A stretch of 64,000 nucleotides of DNA from Isoetes taiwanensis (GCA_021234155.1 JAJEKV010000016.1:21269863-21333862); one strand, 5' to 3'. Positions 1 to 13,085 are shown, counted from the first letter of the stretch. The notes: generated by a model not told the origin, from the sequence alone. Numbers and translations are program-made.

Positions 1-1439
1 AAAGGAACATGGAACAAGAGCAGCAAGCTGGGCAGAAGAAGACTGTGGCAACGCTAGAGGTTTAAGGTGCGCTGAGGAAACCTTTTCCTGTTCATCAAAG
101 CCCAAAGTAGTTAAGCTATTATTGGCTACACTTGGGCCTTCACGAGCCAGCCTATGAGTGGCAATAACACCCTCTCGTGTTGAAGCCATAGTGAAATTCT
201 TTTCAGCATTCAATTCCGCCATGCTTGACATACATGGAGAGCATTTTGGAGGACTACAACCAGATCTTGTCATCTCTGCCAAAATGGCCAAAAGCGGGTC
301 GAAAGATTCTGATTATGAGCCCTAACCTTGAAATGTTGTGGTCAAGATGGATATCAATGGAAATCCCTCTCTTTAAGCTTTCCAATGAGTCCAGGCACGC
401 CTAAAACCGACATCGATCAAAAATTATGGCCAAAAGAGTATGATAGCCAAACCCCACCTCCGTCAATGAGCCTTCCAACGAGCCCAACCACGCTCAAAAC
501 CAATACCAGAATTAAAAGCTATGAACCAAAGACTGCAACAAAGCCAGCCATAATAGATAGAAGTTTTTTTTTTTTTTTTTTTTAAAGGATCTAATTTAGA
601 TTAAATAATTAAATTTATTTGCTAGTTATATTAGTCAAAGCATTCTCTGGACAAAATTGAACTACTTTAGAAAGGGTTCAAATCCCTATGTTGTATCAAG
701 TCCCTGCGTACGATATTTCAAAACCATAGACACTCTAATATATTATATTCAAAAATATTGATGTCCCAATGTGGTAAAATTGCCTTAAAATAAGTTAATT
801 CAACGAAATGAATTGAATTGAAGATTTTTGTGAGAAATGGTTCTAAAATCAATTATCAACATAATCTAGCTTGACATACTTATTGAAGACATCACAAACT
901 ATAGGAAAATCCCATTTAAGCATTCAATACAATTTTCGTGGACTCGAAAAATGATCGATCAGATCTGCAAAACTGACAGAGATACATATGCATGCATCCT
1001 TCTTATATTTTCAGTTCCAAATCCAATTTTCTACACATGTTTCCATTTCTTTCGTCCATATACTCAAGAAAAGTAATCTGGAAATATAAATACCATGGAA
1101 CTATGAGTCTTCACCAAAGTGATTGATCACCTTGTGACCAATGTTCATCATGAAAATACCAAGATGAATCTATCTAGGTAAAATTCCCCTTTGATCTAGA
1201 CTAATTCATAATATATATGGCATTAGTTTTCTTACATTCCCCTTTAATACCATATGTTAACTCTCTGTATTTGAATTTTCTTTCAGCATCTGCAAGATTT
1301 TTATTGAACCAGTAATCTGGTAAAATCTTAATGAATATATCAGTTGTTTGATCTTCTATGCTTTTATATTCTGATTGTTATGATTTTCTTTGCCATCATT
1401 TAAAAAATAAAAAATACTATATTAGGAAGTCACCAGATA
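1..1439. other. AT-rich non-coding stretch
   Basis: No supportable gene. Between about 345 and 535 two loosely similar segments of about 80 bases repeat a pattern around 'ctttccaatgagtcc' and 'cttccaacgagccc', and an A/T homopolymer lies at 565-582. The remainder is AT-rich sequence with no long open frame and no recognisable motif. Confidence 0.5.
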
Positions 1440-1545
1440 GCCAAGCCTAGTAGACACCTACATATCCTATCTATATCGAGTTGGTCCATTCAGCCAAGCC
1501 TAGTAGACACCTACATATCCTATCCATATTGGGTTGCGCCGAATG
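1440..1545. repeat. 53-bp tandem duplication
   Basis: Two adjacent copies, 1440-1492 and 1493-1545, begin with an identical run of about 31 bases (gccaagcctagtagacacct and onward) and then diverge. The second copy ends in gaatggacca, the reverse complement of the ggtccattc that closes the first copy. Confidence 0.8.
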
Positions 1546-1841
1546 GACCATAGTGAACATAAAGTTCTACTATGTCGAGGTTCATCATTAATATAACCCC
1601 TAGCAACTCCCATCTAGAAATGATATCTAAGAAGGGTTTGAACCCCTGACGAAAGACATCACTAGGTCTATACCAACTTGCCACACGTCTGTTGTGGAAA
1701 ACTTTTGTAGTACATGCATACTTTGTAGTCAGGATACCTCCTGCCTTGGATTAACTCCCATCAAGAAATGAGGGTTTTCTTAATCCTTAATAGCCCTTTA
1801 GCTCTTTAATCCCCTTTCACAACGTACAACCCCAAACAACC

Positions 1842-3500
1842 ATGGTTACTTATGTAACCCCTTGCCCAGACCCCCACTTGGAAGTGGACATCCCTCAAGC
1901 CACACCCCAGCCCCAGCCTGCCTGGGAGAACCAGAGGGAGGGACCGCCGCGAAAACGGCCCCGACTGGATGGCAAGGACAAGGGAGAAACCTCTTTCATG
2001 AGGAAAGAGGCCTGGGTGAAGGCCCAATCTACGAGATCAACTCGGGAGACGGATGAATCCTGCTCATGGCCGACAATGCACCAAGTGCAAGCGCAGACGA
2101 AAGCTTTGAAATAAATAGAGACACGAATTGAGAGCAACAGGACCCGGATTGCAGGCTTGGCAGAAGAGATCCAGTCTTCGGCGTCCCACATGCTCAAAAG
2201 ACAGTTGGCAGCAGAGAGGCGATGGATTGCAAAGATGGAGACCCGCATGCAGCAGTTAGAAGACGAACTTGGAACGCTTTGAGAGGCAACAGGAGAAGCA
2301 GGGTCTTGCTGACCTGCAAGCTCGCGTGGACTCCATCCTCACCACCATAGAGACCATGGCAAAGGACAGGCAGTGTGCTGAGCAGGATACAATGGCAGCC
2401 ATCTCCCGCCTCCAATCAGAAGCTAAGGGGGCTGCCACCACAATGTGGAGCGTCTGGGCTGCCTTCGAAGCGAGTCAGACAGAGCTGAGAAGTCTACAGA
2501 GTAGGGCTGAGACACAAGACCAGGAGATTCAGGAGCTCTGGGCAACCGTTGCCCAGCAAGGCAAGGGGCCCCATGCTGAGGTCCATGAACAATTTCGACA
2601 GTGCACGAATGAGTTGGCCAGGCAGCAACAGGAGCTAGGCTCCTGACTTCAGATAGCAGAGGCTGCAGCACGGGGAAGACAAGCCCACATGCCCAGCAGC
2701 CCGCAAGGCGCCAACCAAAGAGACAGACAACACTTGCTCCATCTCGAACACCATACCATCCTTGCTATGAACAGCCCACACACCCTAGACAACAACCTGT
2801 TGGGACAGCCAATGTTGCCCCGCGACTCAGTGAGTAGCAAGAGCAGGGTCGGCAACGTCACAATGTGGTGGTGTGTGGACTCTTAGAGGATGCAGGAGAG
2901 GATCTCACCAAGCGCCTCCAGGATCAAATCCTATCTCGCATGACATTTCAGACCACAGTCCAAATTGTCCTAGCAAGCCGCCTTGGGGCTCAATGCACAG
3001 ATCACCCACGCGTTATCATCTTCACGGTTGCAGACGCACGAGTGCATGAGGCAATCTTGCATCAGAGTAGGCAATTGAAGGGGACCACCCGGTATGTTGA
3101 CCAAGATCTTACACCGATGCAACAGGAGTCCCGCAGGGGAGAGTTGGCTCAAGTCAGGGACGTCCATCGTCGAGGGGACTCTGCAGGATTGGTCCGAGGC
3201 AAGCTTCACATTTTTAGGATGGCACTTACTGAGGTCACCGACACAATGCGTCAAGCTGTTGTTGCTCCTCCTGCCACTCCTACTGCTGCCATCACAGCAT
3301 TTGCCACAACTTCTCCGCAAAAAGCCAAAAAAATCTGCCACCCCTGTTGCACCTCCTGCTGCTGCTCCTGCCACCCTTGCTGCACCTCCTGCTCCCACTG
3401 CTCCAACTATTCCATCAACTTCTGCTCAGGCACCACACACTGCTCCCCATGTAGCCGGCACAGATCATCGTGCATCTACATCAAATGCCAACAAATAGGT
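1842..3500 (+). pseudogene. LINE ORF1-like relic (coiled coil plus RNA-binding region)
   Basis: Broken ORF1 of a non-LTR retrotransposon, on the plus strand and spread over several frames. 1842-2114 encodes a Pro/Arg/Lys-rich stretch. 2269-2646 encodes a Gln/Glu-rich segment with heptad-like spacing, probably a coiled coil for ORF1p oligomerisation. 2865-3260 encodes a segment starting VVCGLLEDAGEDL, with a later DLTPMQQESRRGELAQVRD; this looks like the RRM-like and C-terminal nucleic-acid-binding part of L1/CR1-type ORF1 proteins. A Pro/Ala/Thr-rich low-complexity tail follows to about 3500. The identification rests on domain order and on the endonuclease-like relic immediately downstream. 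Several stops and frameshifts separate the pieces, so it is not functional. Confidence 0.55.
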
Positions 3501-4100
3501 ATTGTGCCTCCGTAGTGTCTTGGAACTGTTGGGGCTTCCCTTATTAGAAAGGGGAGAGTCTCAACTCTATTGCACCAGATATGGATCTTATCTTCCTCAT
3601 GGAAATATGGGAACATGCAGGGCACAGACTGTCGGACCTCCCAGACTATCTGCATTTCTCGATGTTCAACGAGTGCACAGGCAAGAGGGGGCATAGAGGG
3701 TAGCCTGCCCCTATCGTACAACCTTGGTGCAGTCAGTCTCACTGCTTGTGGGTGCGCGTGCAGCTTGACAGTGGCAGCATCCTCTTTGTAGCAGCGTGCT
3801 ACTTTTTATAATGACATACATCAGCACAAACAGTTGGGCAAGGTCATGCTACTTGAAGACTTTAATGCACGTACAGGAGCCGAGCGGGTTCCAAAATTTG
3901 AGGCCCTGGCATGGATGTCTTGCAGTTGAACCCCGCAGAGGTGGCTTGGCCAAGGATATCAGATGACAACTATATTTCACGATATGGCTGGCAGTTGTTG
4001 TTGCTGGATAATAACTTTGACCTGGTTATTTGTAATGGGTTGGCACAATGGTCGTCTTCCAGCCGCTGCACTTGTAGAGAAGAGAACCAAGGGGGCGGCT
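3500..4100 (+). pseudogene. LINE ORF2 endonuclease relic
   Basis: Directly after the ORF1 relic. At about 3505-3540 one frame reads ASVVSWNCWG, the usual opening of a plant LINE ORF2 apurinic endonuclease. Around 3585-3690 another frame reads DLIFLMEIWEHAGHRLSDLP. Near 3850-3880 the segment LLEDFNARTG matches the conserved 'GDFN' endonuclease motif. Spacing is shorter than in intact endonucleases and frames change repeatedly, so internal deletions are likely. Homology is lost by about 4100 and no reverse transcriptase follows. Confidence 0.55.
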
Positions 4101-5256
4101 AGAGTATTGTGGTCATAGTTTGTGGTTTGTGTTGGGTTTTTTGTGCCTTATTTGTCTATGCATTCTATTCGCCCCAGTTTTGGCTTTCTTGCTTGTTAAT
4201 CGTGGTTGGCTCGCATCATCTTTATGAAGTTTGTATCATTTGTCTCCGTCTTCATCCCATCATTCCTTTGTTAGGTTTTGCATTCAATGGCTAGTTTTTT
4301 CACCTCCACTTTTCTCACCTCAACTCCCTTTGGGTTCACCAATCTCATTCGGCAATTGTTTCTTCTTTGGCACGCCCACGGTATCGATTGCTCTTCATAT
4401 ATTATTCTTCGTCGTTCTCTACTAGGTCACTCCAGTTCCAAGTTAGTTCTTCATCATATGAAGGTCTTAGTTTCATAGTTGTTTCCCATGACGTCTCTTT
4501 TCTGCATCTCTGCCGCTAAGAAATTGCCTGCTCTCTCAGTGATCTTACTTGTTTTTGCTCGCAGTCTCGGTCTGTGATTGGAGGAGGTAGGTTCCTCTTT
4601 GTGTCGAATATTATTGCTTTGCAGACAGGGAATAAATTACTAATCGCATATTTCTTATTAGCCAGAATGACTTTAGCTAAACTTGCTCGATATTAATCCC
4701 AAAACTTTTTGTGGTTTAGCTAAACTCCACACATTTTTCCTCTTGTTCTTTCTAGCGTTTAGCTAAACTAACCCAAACATCAACCCAAAAATATCTATGG
4801 TATGGCCAACAGAAAATATTAAGCCAAATTACTATACTTCTTTTCAATATATTCCACTTATTTTAGTCATTTTCTTTGTGAAAACATTCTAAAATAATGC
4901 TAACTAGAAAAGTCTAGGACTCAAATTAATTCATAATGCTGGAAACTAAACTACTAGTCATATATTTCATATAAACTAGAATGATGTTAGCTAAACTAGC
5001 CCGAAATTCATTCTAAAAGTTTCTATGGTTTAGCTAAACAGTACAAAATTTCACTCTCTTACTTTCTAGTGTTTGGCTAAAGAGCTCCAGGGTTGGTGCA
5101 GTCCCGAAAAAAGTTAAGCTAAAATCATTATTTTTTTTCTAATTTTTTCCATTTACTTTAGCCAATTTTTTTTGAAAATGTGCTAAAAAATCGCCAAATT
5201 GCTAAGATTAGCCCTTAAATTATTCCATGTTTGCAGAGGACCTTTTTCTAGAATGC
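4101..5256. other. Non-coding region with repeated TTTAGCTAAAC palindromes
   Basis: T-rich sequence to about 4620 with no recognisable protein. From 4670 to 5220 the motif gctaaac/gtttagct recurs at least six times, often as the palindrome gtttagctaaac, separated by 40-110 bases. A related 'tggctaaag' pattern recurs at 17.66-18.29 kb. Probably an old non-autonomous repeat; no coding evidence. Confidence 0.4.
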
Positions 5257-5504
5257 CATGGTTCTCTTCTTATATAGAAGAGAACCATCATTCTGGGGAA
5301 AAGAACGCCTGTTTTGGCATCACGCCATTTTGGGCGTCAGATCTATCCATGGCCTGAGCCTTCAATGGCGTAGCTTTCTTTGGCATATCCATGTTGCTTG
5401 CTAGCATTCCTCATCGGCGTTTCCCTGTTGGTTCTAGAGTTTCCCTCCCTCCCTCCTCTGAGTCTAGTGACCTGGTGTCAGCTCGTCTTAACATCTTTTG
5501 ATTT

Positions 5505-5588
5505 CTTCTCGTTCCATCTAGTAAGGGCTGGATCAACTCTTGTCGCTTATGGAGGGCACCTAGGGGCAGACCCTCGCGGTCGGGCCTA

Positions 5589-5590
<2 letters not shown>
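5505..5590 (+). repeat. Dispersed repeat ending GGTCGGGCCTAG, copy 1
   Basis: The segment gagggcacctaggggcagac through ggtcgggcctag recurs in the same orientation at about 8765-8805. Copy 1 runs directly into a (CT)n tract; copy 2 is followed by a short TA-rich and CT-rich tail. This suggests a short retroposon family with a simple-repeat tail. Confidence 0.45.

Positions 5591-5640
<50 letters not shown>
5590..5640. repeat. (CT)n microsatellite
   Basis: Uninterrupted CT dinucleotide repeat of about 25 units. Confidence 0.95.
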
Positions 5641-5642
<2 letters not shown>

Positions 5643-5812
5643 GTGTGGTTAGTCCACTCGTCTAGCACATTGAGGTCTCGTGTTCGAACCTCACTAGGAT
5701 CTTGGCATCCTAGGACCTTTGGCCCCTGGTATCCTTGTAGGGGGTGGTGCTCCTTGAAGAGGGAGTGTCGTATGTCCTAAAGGATGCTGGCTTGTGCTAC
5801 GACGTAAAAATA

Positions 5813-5815
<3 letters not shown>
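5641..5815 (+). mobile_element. tRNA-related SINE-like segment
   Basis: Starts directly after a (CT)n tract with gtgtggttagtccactcgtc and, about 30 bases on, has gtgttcgaacctc, which fits the RNA polymerase III B box (GGTTCGAnnCC). The first part could be a degenerate A box. A unique body follows up to the next (CT)n tract at 5815. Box order and spacing fit a tRNA-derived SINE head; I see no target-site duplication. Confidence 0.4.

Positions 5816-5880
<65 letters not shown>
5815..5880. repeat. (CT)n microsatellite
   Basis: Uninterrupted CT repeat of about 33 units. Confidence 0.95.
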
Positions 5881-5883
<3 letters not shown>

Positions 5884-6176
5884 ATACTCAGGGATTCGAG
5901 ATAAGTACAATATCCATTCAAACTCTTTGCTGGAATTCTTTGATATGCCTGGACATCACATTGGGAAATACTTGAAGGAAATATTGATACAGAGAGAACA
6001 GTTAATGAGTATTAAAGATTGTAATGTTGTACATGATGAGAGATGGGAAGAGTCTAATGCATTCTTGTCAGAAGATGCATTAGAGGATGTCTTTTATAAC
6101 GTTGAATATGTACATTGATCGTCTCATAGACCTGGTGGTCTACAGACGTAATAAATACTACATTTCATTTCATTTC

Positions 6177-6180
<4 letters not shown>

Positions 6181-6214
<34 letters not shown>
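6181..6214. repeat. (CT)n microsatellite next to Harbinger copy A
   Basis: 17 CT units. The bases that follow, gcgtcggccacatgctcgta, resemble those on the inner side of the 34.8-kb (GA)n tract beside Harbinger copy B (ttggccacatgatca on the minus strand). Confidence 0.95.
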
Positions 6215-6216
<2 letters not shown>

Positions 6217-6542
6217 GTCGGCCACATGCTCGTAAAAAATCCATCTCGTCACATACCGGCTCCTCCGAAAATGTAATATTTTTTTGGGAGGAGAGAAGAG
6301 ACGATTGTGTCTCGAGGCTTAATGACCTCGTTATTGGCATTTTTTTTTGCTGTTTGCCGGATTTTCGATCACGCATCAATTCCGGCCGACTAGAGAAAAT
6401 GTGGGATAATTCGATCGTAACGTTCAATTCGGGCGCCAAATTGTGGGATATTCAAGCCTGTATTTCTTGGTTCGGCGGGCTATGTGGGATAATTCATTTC
6501 TAGTTTTCCCTCCCCATTCTTTTTCGATTCCGCCACTAAACC

Positions 6543-7705
6543 ATGGATCCGGTCATTCTTGGTATGATTGCCATGCTTTTTTCGTGCTTTGACACTTTCG
6601 GATTTGCATTCTGAGATAATCTTGTTTGCAGCTATTGGAACTCAATGAGCTCGAAGATCCAATGACCCTCGTTTCGGACGATGATGTCTTAGAAGACAAC
6701 AATGGTATGTTCTTTTATGATCTCTGCGTTAATGGTTATGGGTTCCAGCAGGTTAGAAGACCACCAAGAAGATTTTGGATTGCTCCAAGGCAGAGAACAC
6801 AATGGGATAATATCGATAACCACGCATGGAATTGTATAGCTTCCTTTGAAGATGATATGTGGCACCAATTTTACAGGATGAAGAGAGCCACATTTGAGAG
6901 ATTGGTAGGTTTAATTGTGCCCTATCTTGTCAGGCCCGGTATTAAAGTAAGGCCCCCTGTTGATCCCAGGAAAGCAGTTGCTATGGTTCTGTATTTTCTT
7001 GCACACGGGGATATGCCCTTACATGTCGGTCAGAGATTTTATGTAGGGAAAGCAACAGTACAGAAATATACCAAGAAAATCACGCTTGTATTGGCTTCGA
7101 AGACAATGCTGTACAAACGTTTTGTTGCAATGCCTACAGGTGCAAGATTAATTCAGTGCATTAAGGAATTCCATGATGCAACAGGGTTGCCCAATATATA
7201 TGGAGCAGTTGACGGATCCCATATTTTTTTATGGAGGAAACCCAAAAAGAAGGACAATGGGGAAGACTATTACAGCAGACATAAGAGGCACTCATGTCTC
7301 ATGCAAGGAATTGTGACACACAGCAGATTGTTTATAAATGTTTGTGTAACTAGAACAGGTTCAGTCCATGATTCCAACCAGTTCAAGAAGAGTTCCATTT
7401 ACAATAAAATTGCCTCAAAACAAATTTTACAGGAACCTGTGGTGACCCTCAGTGGCAGAAAACTGAAGAAAGGGCAGCCTACTGACCAGGAAGTTCAGGT
7501 AAATATTCCACCATTACTATTAGGTGATTCAGCTTATTCCAGCAGACCCTTTCTCCTTAAAGTCTTTCCTCAAAATCAGGGTGCATATGGTAAGTTTAAC
7601 AAAAGGATATGTAGGGGAAGAGTGTGTGTAGAAAATGGTTTTGGCATTGTCAAGGAAAAGTTTAGAATTCTGAAACACTTGCCTGTGCATGTTGGAGAGG
7701 TTGAG
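6543..7705 (+). pseudogene. PIF/Harbinger DDE transposase, copy A (3' truncated, frameshifted at start)
   Basis: DDE_Tnp_4-type transposase for cut-and-paste transposition. The long frame runs from 6626. Numbering from there: a helix-turn-helix-like region at about 110-150, then the catalytic triad D196 (AVDGSHI), D301 (LLGDSAYSSRPFL) and E336 (RVCVENGFGIVKEKF), all present. The ancestral start is probably the ATG at 6543 (MDPVILGMIAML), because copy B preserves the same sequence at its own start; in copy A that start is out of frame with 6626. After HVG (about 7700) the sequence passes directly into the reversed C-terminal part of the partner Myb-like gene, so the transposase C-terminus was lost in an internal deletion. 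The catalytic core could fold, but the protein is incomplete. Confidence 0.85.
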
Positions 7706-8094
7706 GGTGCCTCCGGTTACCAATTTCATCTCGTTCAGGAGATTGAGGAATGTGGAGACACCGTGATCTGTCCATTGCACAGGGGACTTCCTATTCTTTG
7801 TGTCTATCACTTTTGAATTTTCCTTCTCATGCACAACAATAGCCAAAGCAGAATCGGTTTCTAAAGATTCACTCACAATATTGGAGGATGCCTGAATTTC
7901 GCTGAATACACGCTTGGATCTCTTTTCTTTTGACTGTCTTGAAGAGGGAATTGGCTCAGAATTAGTCTCCAATTGCACATCCATGGAGATCTGGCTTTGT
8001 CATTTTCGGGTCCTTCTTGGTGCCATTTTTCAACCCGAGGAGGCACGAAAGGCTTGCCGGGTTTCGGCAAAAGCGATCGAGAGGCCTTAGACAT
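7690..8094 (-). pseudogene. PIF/Harbinger Myb-like accessory protein, copy A (truncated)
   Basis: Second gene of the Harbinger element, convergent with the transposase. Plant PIF elements use this Myb/SANT-like protein to bind subterminal DNA and help the transposase. The start at 8094 (MSKASRSLLPKPGKPFVPPR) matches the start of copy B at 30425 (MTKATRSSMPTAKKPFIPPR). A frameshift near 7950 moves the reading to another frame, which continues with QWTDHGVSTFLNLLNEMK, the first tryptophan helix of the SANT-like domain, until the deletion junction near 7700. The rest of the domain and the C-terminal half are missing. Confidence 0.75.
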
Positions 8095-9366
<1,272 letters not shown>

Positions 9367-9944
9367 AGAAAGCCTACGCCATAGAAGGCTCAGGCCATAA
9401 ATAGTTCTGACGCCCAAAATGGTGTGATGCCAAAACAAGCGTCCCTTTCCCCAGAATGATGGTTCTCTTCTATATAAGAAGAGAACCATGGAAATAATGA
9501 TAACCAAAACTAATAATGATTAACCACTAAAACAATATTAATAACCAGTAATGTCATTTAGAAACCAATAATGATAACCAAACGTTATGTTGTTTGAAGC
9601 ATTCCAAGTTTAGTAGACTAATTGCAAATGGTTTCTTATGAACAGTAGTGGCTTCTACAAAAATTAGGGAGCAAGGGGATTTGAACCCCAACCATTTCCA
9701 AAACTCTTAAAGAATGAAAAAATTATTTCCAGAAATATGCAGCACCTGCTTTGAGTGCTCCAAATTTTGAGCTAATACTGCACTTGATACTGCAAAAAAC
9801 AAGGATACATAAAATAAAACATGCAACAAAACTTTAAAAAAGAATGAATGATCAAAATGTTTGGACCAACCGTTCTAGATCCTTGAATCATGTTAAGAAA
9901 ATGCTTTGAAACTGTAAGAACAGATATAAGCTATAACCCTTTAC

Positions 9945-10650
9945 CTGTAGCAGATGAAGTGTTTGCAGGAGGAGAAGTTGTTCGCCATGTCAAAGCAGAT
10001 ATTTGGCCATTGCTACAAACACAAAATCAGTGAAAAAGCTAATCTACATTACATGTTTAGATAAAAAATAGTAAGAAAGGAAGCCTCTAAAGCTTATCTT
10101 GATATAAGATACGCCCACCATCACTGGATATTCTAAATCAGGCTTTAGATGTCACCGCGAAGTCCTCTCCATCCTGCATGCAAAATAGATCTGTAAAACT
10201 ATTCAAATGTTAAGGGATACAAGGAAAACCTGGGGATTCCGGATAAATTTGCTATGGGTTGCCTAGAATACAGTTCGATGGAGCATGGCTGCATTGATTT
10301 CAACAAATATCGCAAAATAAACAGAACGTAAGCGGGGTTAGAATATTTGGAAAACCACCAACCATGCCTTCAAAAAAAAAAAAAAAAAAAAAAAAGGGAA
10401 TATTTGGAAAACAACAAAAGATCACGGTTTGTTTTCTAGCTTGGGATGAAGGAAGTAAATGTCAGTGTCTGCTAAGATTTTCCAATGGAAAACCTCCATC
10501 GCCTGTGTAATAAAATGGAAAACCTTCATTCACCTGTGTAAAAAATGAAGCTAAGCCGGAAAGCATTTGTGCTTCAGAAGACTTTATATGCGTTAGCTAG
10601 CTTAAAGAGCCATTTCTCATAGTTGTAGATTTCCAACGACTTCTGCACAC
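9945..10650 (-). pseudogene. Decayed exon-like fragments of an unrecognised gene
   Basis: Three minus-strand pieces look like exons. 10650 down to about 10580 follows 'ttggtgtgcag' and reads KSLEIYNYEKWLFKLANAYK. 10173-10090 follows 'ttgcatgcag' and reads DGEDFAVTSKA, then a stop where a Trp codon would fit (TGG to TGA), then FRISSDGGRILYQDKL. 10012-9945 follows 'tgtgtttgtag' and reads NGQISALTWRTTSPPANTSS up to an ACAG/GTAAAG donor. Acceptors are good, but one donor is missing and a stop is present, so I call a pseudogene. The family is not recognised. Confidence 0.3.
10356..10398 (+). mobile_element. Minimal poly(A) retroposon with 14-bp target duplication
   Basis: The 14-mer aatatttggaaaac occurs at 10342-10355 and again at 10399-10412. 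Between them lie 16 unique bases, about 24 A residues and ggg. This is what a very strongly 5'-truncated L1-type insertion leaves. Confidence 0.55.
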
Positions 10651-10949
10651 CAAATAGAGCTGTGAATCCATTAAAAATCATCAGTAAAAAAGACCATAAA
10701 GGGCCCTAACAGAAAAACCTTAGGATGTCAAAAAGCTGCCATGAATCGCCAAGGATTTGCAATCCATCGTTGTTTCTTGGAAAGGGCCAGAATGGCCAGT
10801 CGGAGCAGTTTATCTAGTGAATCTTTGACATGCAGGGCATCCAAAGTATAGGATCAGATACGTTCTGATCAAGACCAGAAAAGCCATGGGCATCATGGCT
10901 ATGGTGTCCGAGCCTCTTCAAAGGGCAATAAAAAATGAGCGGGAGAAAT

Positions 10950-11200
10950 GGGCAAAAGTATGCTAGTGGGTATCAAAAAAACGCGGCCCCAGCACTTAGA
11001 TCAACACCCTGGATGTACTATTCTATCATAGTATTCCACTTGTTATTAATTGGAGTTGTTACATATTTATATTGATTACCTAATTCCCGTGTGCTAGTAC
11101 CAGTAACACCTTAAACAAGCTGCCATATGGGGTGCTATATGAGTGCTGTCAGCATGTGTCCGGACGCCTGCTTTTGATACCCACCAGCATACTTTTGCCC
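10950..11200. mobile_element. 251-bp MITE with 29-bp terminal inverted repeats
   Basis: The left end, gggcaaaagtatgctagtgg followed by gtatcaaaa, and the right end, ttttgatacccaccagcata followed by cttttgccc, are inverted repeats with one mismatch over about 29 bases. AAAT lies immediately outside both ends (10946-10949 and 11201-11204) and may be the target-site duplication. No coding capacity. The superfamily is not certain. Confidence 0.8.
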
Positions 11201-11204
11201 AAAT

Positions 11205-12720
11205 AATGATCAAAACCAAATAAGTTAGGAGAAATAAAATAGAATAGAAGAAAGACATCTCAGAGTTGGACGCCTGATTTAATCGACTGTTACATCTAGT
11301 CTCCTCCGTATTCTAGCAAAATGCCCTCGTATTTACCTATAATTATTAAAATACCTCTATATTTTATATATTTGCCAAAATGCCCCCCACCATAAGATTA
11401 TACAGTGCCAGTTCAGAACAAGGTTCAGAACCAGAAATCTTTCGACTAAACCCCTCGTTAATTAGTAACTTAAACGTCATGTGTTATAAACCCCTAGGTG
11501 AATCTCTTTTAATTGCCTGCATCAATAAACATATTTCTTTTCGCTTTCTTCCCTTAGTCCACTTATGTCCTTACGCTGGTACAGAAGACGATCCAGCAAC
11601 AAGTAGGCAGCTCGATTCTAAAGCTTTTTATTTTGTCCCTTTATAATTCTTGCTTTATCCGACGTTTTTCTTTCCTAAATCACATTTCCTTAAGAGCTAA
11701 ATTAAGCTGTCGTTATGCTCCTCATGTTGAAGCCATTCTTATATCTCATTTGTTGTGAATATACCTTCTTGTTTTGTGCTTGCATTCAAAGCAATGCCAA
11801 ACTTGGTAACAAATCGGCAACAACAAATCCAACCCTGGCAAATCAACTACTGGGGAAAATTGATCTACAAATTTGTTTCTAATATTTTCATGCTTTCTAT
11901 TGCTTCTAGGTCTTAACCTTTTCAACATAGTTGGACGGGTTCTGAATCCGCCCTTGCAAAAGTGGAATCGTTGCCACTTACGCTTTGGATGAACAAAATT
12001 GTTACCACTGCAACTTCGTTGGAGCAACGGGTCGGTTCGAAATGGGGCGGCCGGGGGGAGGAGGAAGGGGGGAGGGGGTCATTCTTGAAAAGAAAAATTC
12101 AATTTCCTTGTTCACGTGCCAAAGTCATGTCGGACTGTCCTAGTGATCAAGTAGACCAGAAACAGATCCAGCAGCCCCAGGTCTGCTTCAAGACCTTAGG
12201 TGCGATGCACACCTGCAACTTATAATCGATAATGGAATTCCTGGATATCCGAGGTGGGTTGCTCACCCTTTATTTGATGGTTTTCAACCATTAGAAGAGA
12301 ATCCAAAAGCACGTAATACCACGACAATACCTTATATTAGATAAGTGCCCAATAGCACAAATTTTCTCTCCAAAGATTAGATGACATCTAGATATCTGGC
12401 ATGTGCTATAGTTCCTAGTGTTATAACATCATACTATAAAAGCATGTTAGCTTATACTAGTCACATGGTGCAGCATCTAAGGAGAGGTACCAAGGAAAGC
12501 TAGAAGTGTATTTGGTGTTTTTCGAGAAAGAACCTTTGAGATTCTGCCAAAGAATTCTATAATATGCCTAATTTGTAGCTTGTGAGGGAACAAAGGAGGA
12601 TGTTGAAGACATAAGATTGCCCCTTAACCATATGTCATGAGGAAAAGTCTGATATTCTCTAGATATGGCAATCGAGCTTCTCAAATGGGGTCGTGACATA
12701 ATTGTTGAGGATAATAGAAC
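11205..12720. other. No supportable gene
   Basis: Mostly AT-rich. A purine-rich G block (ggggcggccggggggaggag and onward) lies at 12042-12080. The open frames here (for example 11380-11646) show no domain or codon pattern that would support a gene. Confidence 0.45.
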
Positions 12721-12723
12721 TCT

Positions 12724-13085
12724 TTGATGGTATGTTGCAGCGTGTTTTTCCCTGAACAATGGTCCCTAAATAGGATTATTCCCATCTATAAAGTTGGGGA
12801 TAAAGATTGTGTGAAAAATCATAGAACCATCATGGTGATGAGCAGTGTGTTGGTCAAATTGTTTGAGACAGTCTTGGAAAAGAGATTGGGAAGTGGACGT
12901 AAGGGCAAAATGTCAGGGCCAGGGGACATAATGGTTTTCGTCATGATCATCTAACCACGGATCATCTAGTCACTTTAAGCATAGTCATGGAAGGATCTAA
13001 AGGAGTTGGCAATGCAATGTTTTGCTGCTTCATCGATTTTCGAAAGCATTTAACCGAGTCCTGAGGAGCAAATGAGGAGTCATGA
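12724..13085 (+). pseudogene. LINE reverse-transcriptase N-terminal relic
   Basis: The reading FPEQWSLNRIIPIYKVGDKD, followed by NHRTIMVMSSVLVKLFETVL, matches the first conserved blocks of LINE reverse transcriptase (P..W....I.PI.K.GD, N.R.I, KLFE..L..RL). About 100 bases later another frame has FCCFIDFRKH, the 'F.D..KAFD' block. Frames are broken and the rest of the domain is absent. Confidence 0.7.

Noticed and set aside
5411-5668. Arg-Glu and Leu-Ser repeat proteins around 5.4-6.5, 8.3-8.8 and 34.7-35.0 kb
   Set aside because: These frames are simply (CT)n/(GA)n microsatellites read through.
11380-11646. 88-residue ORF
   Set aside because: No domain, no conserved composition and no neighbouring gene structure.
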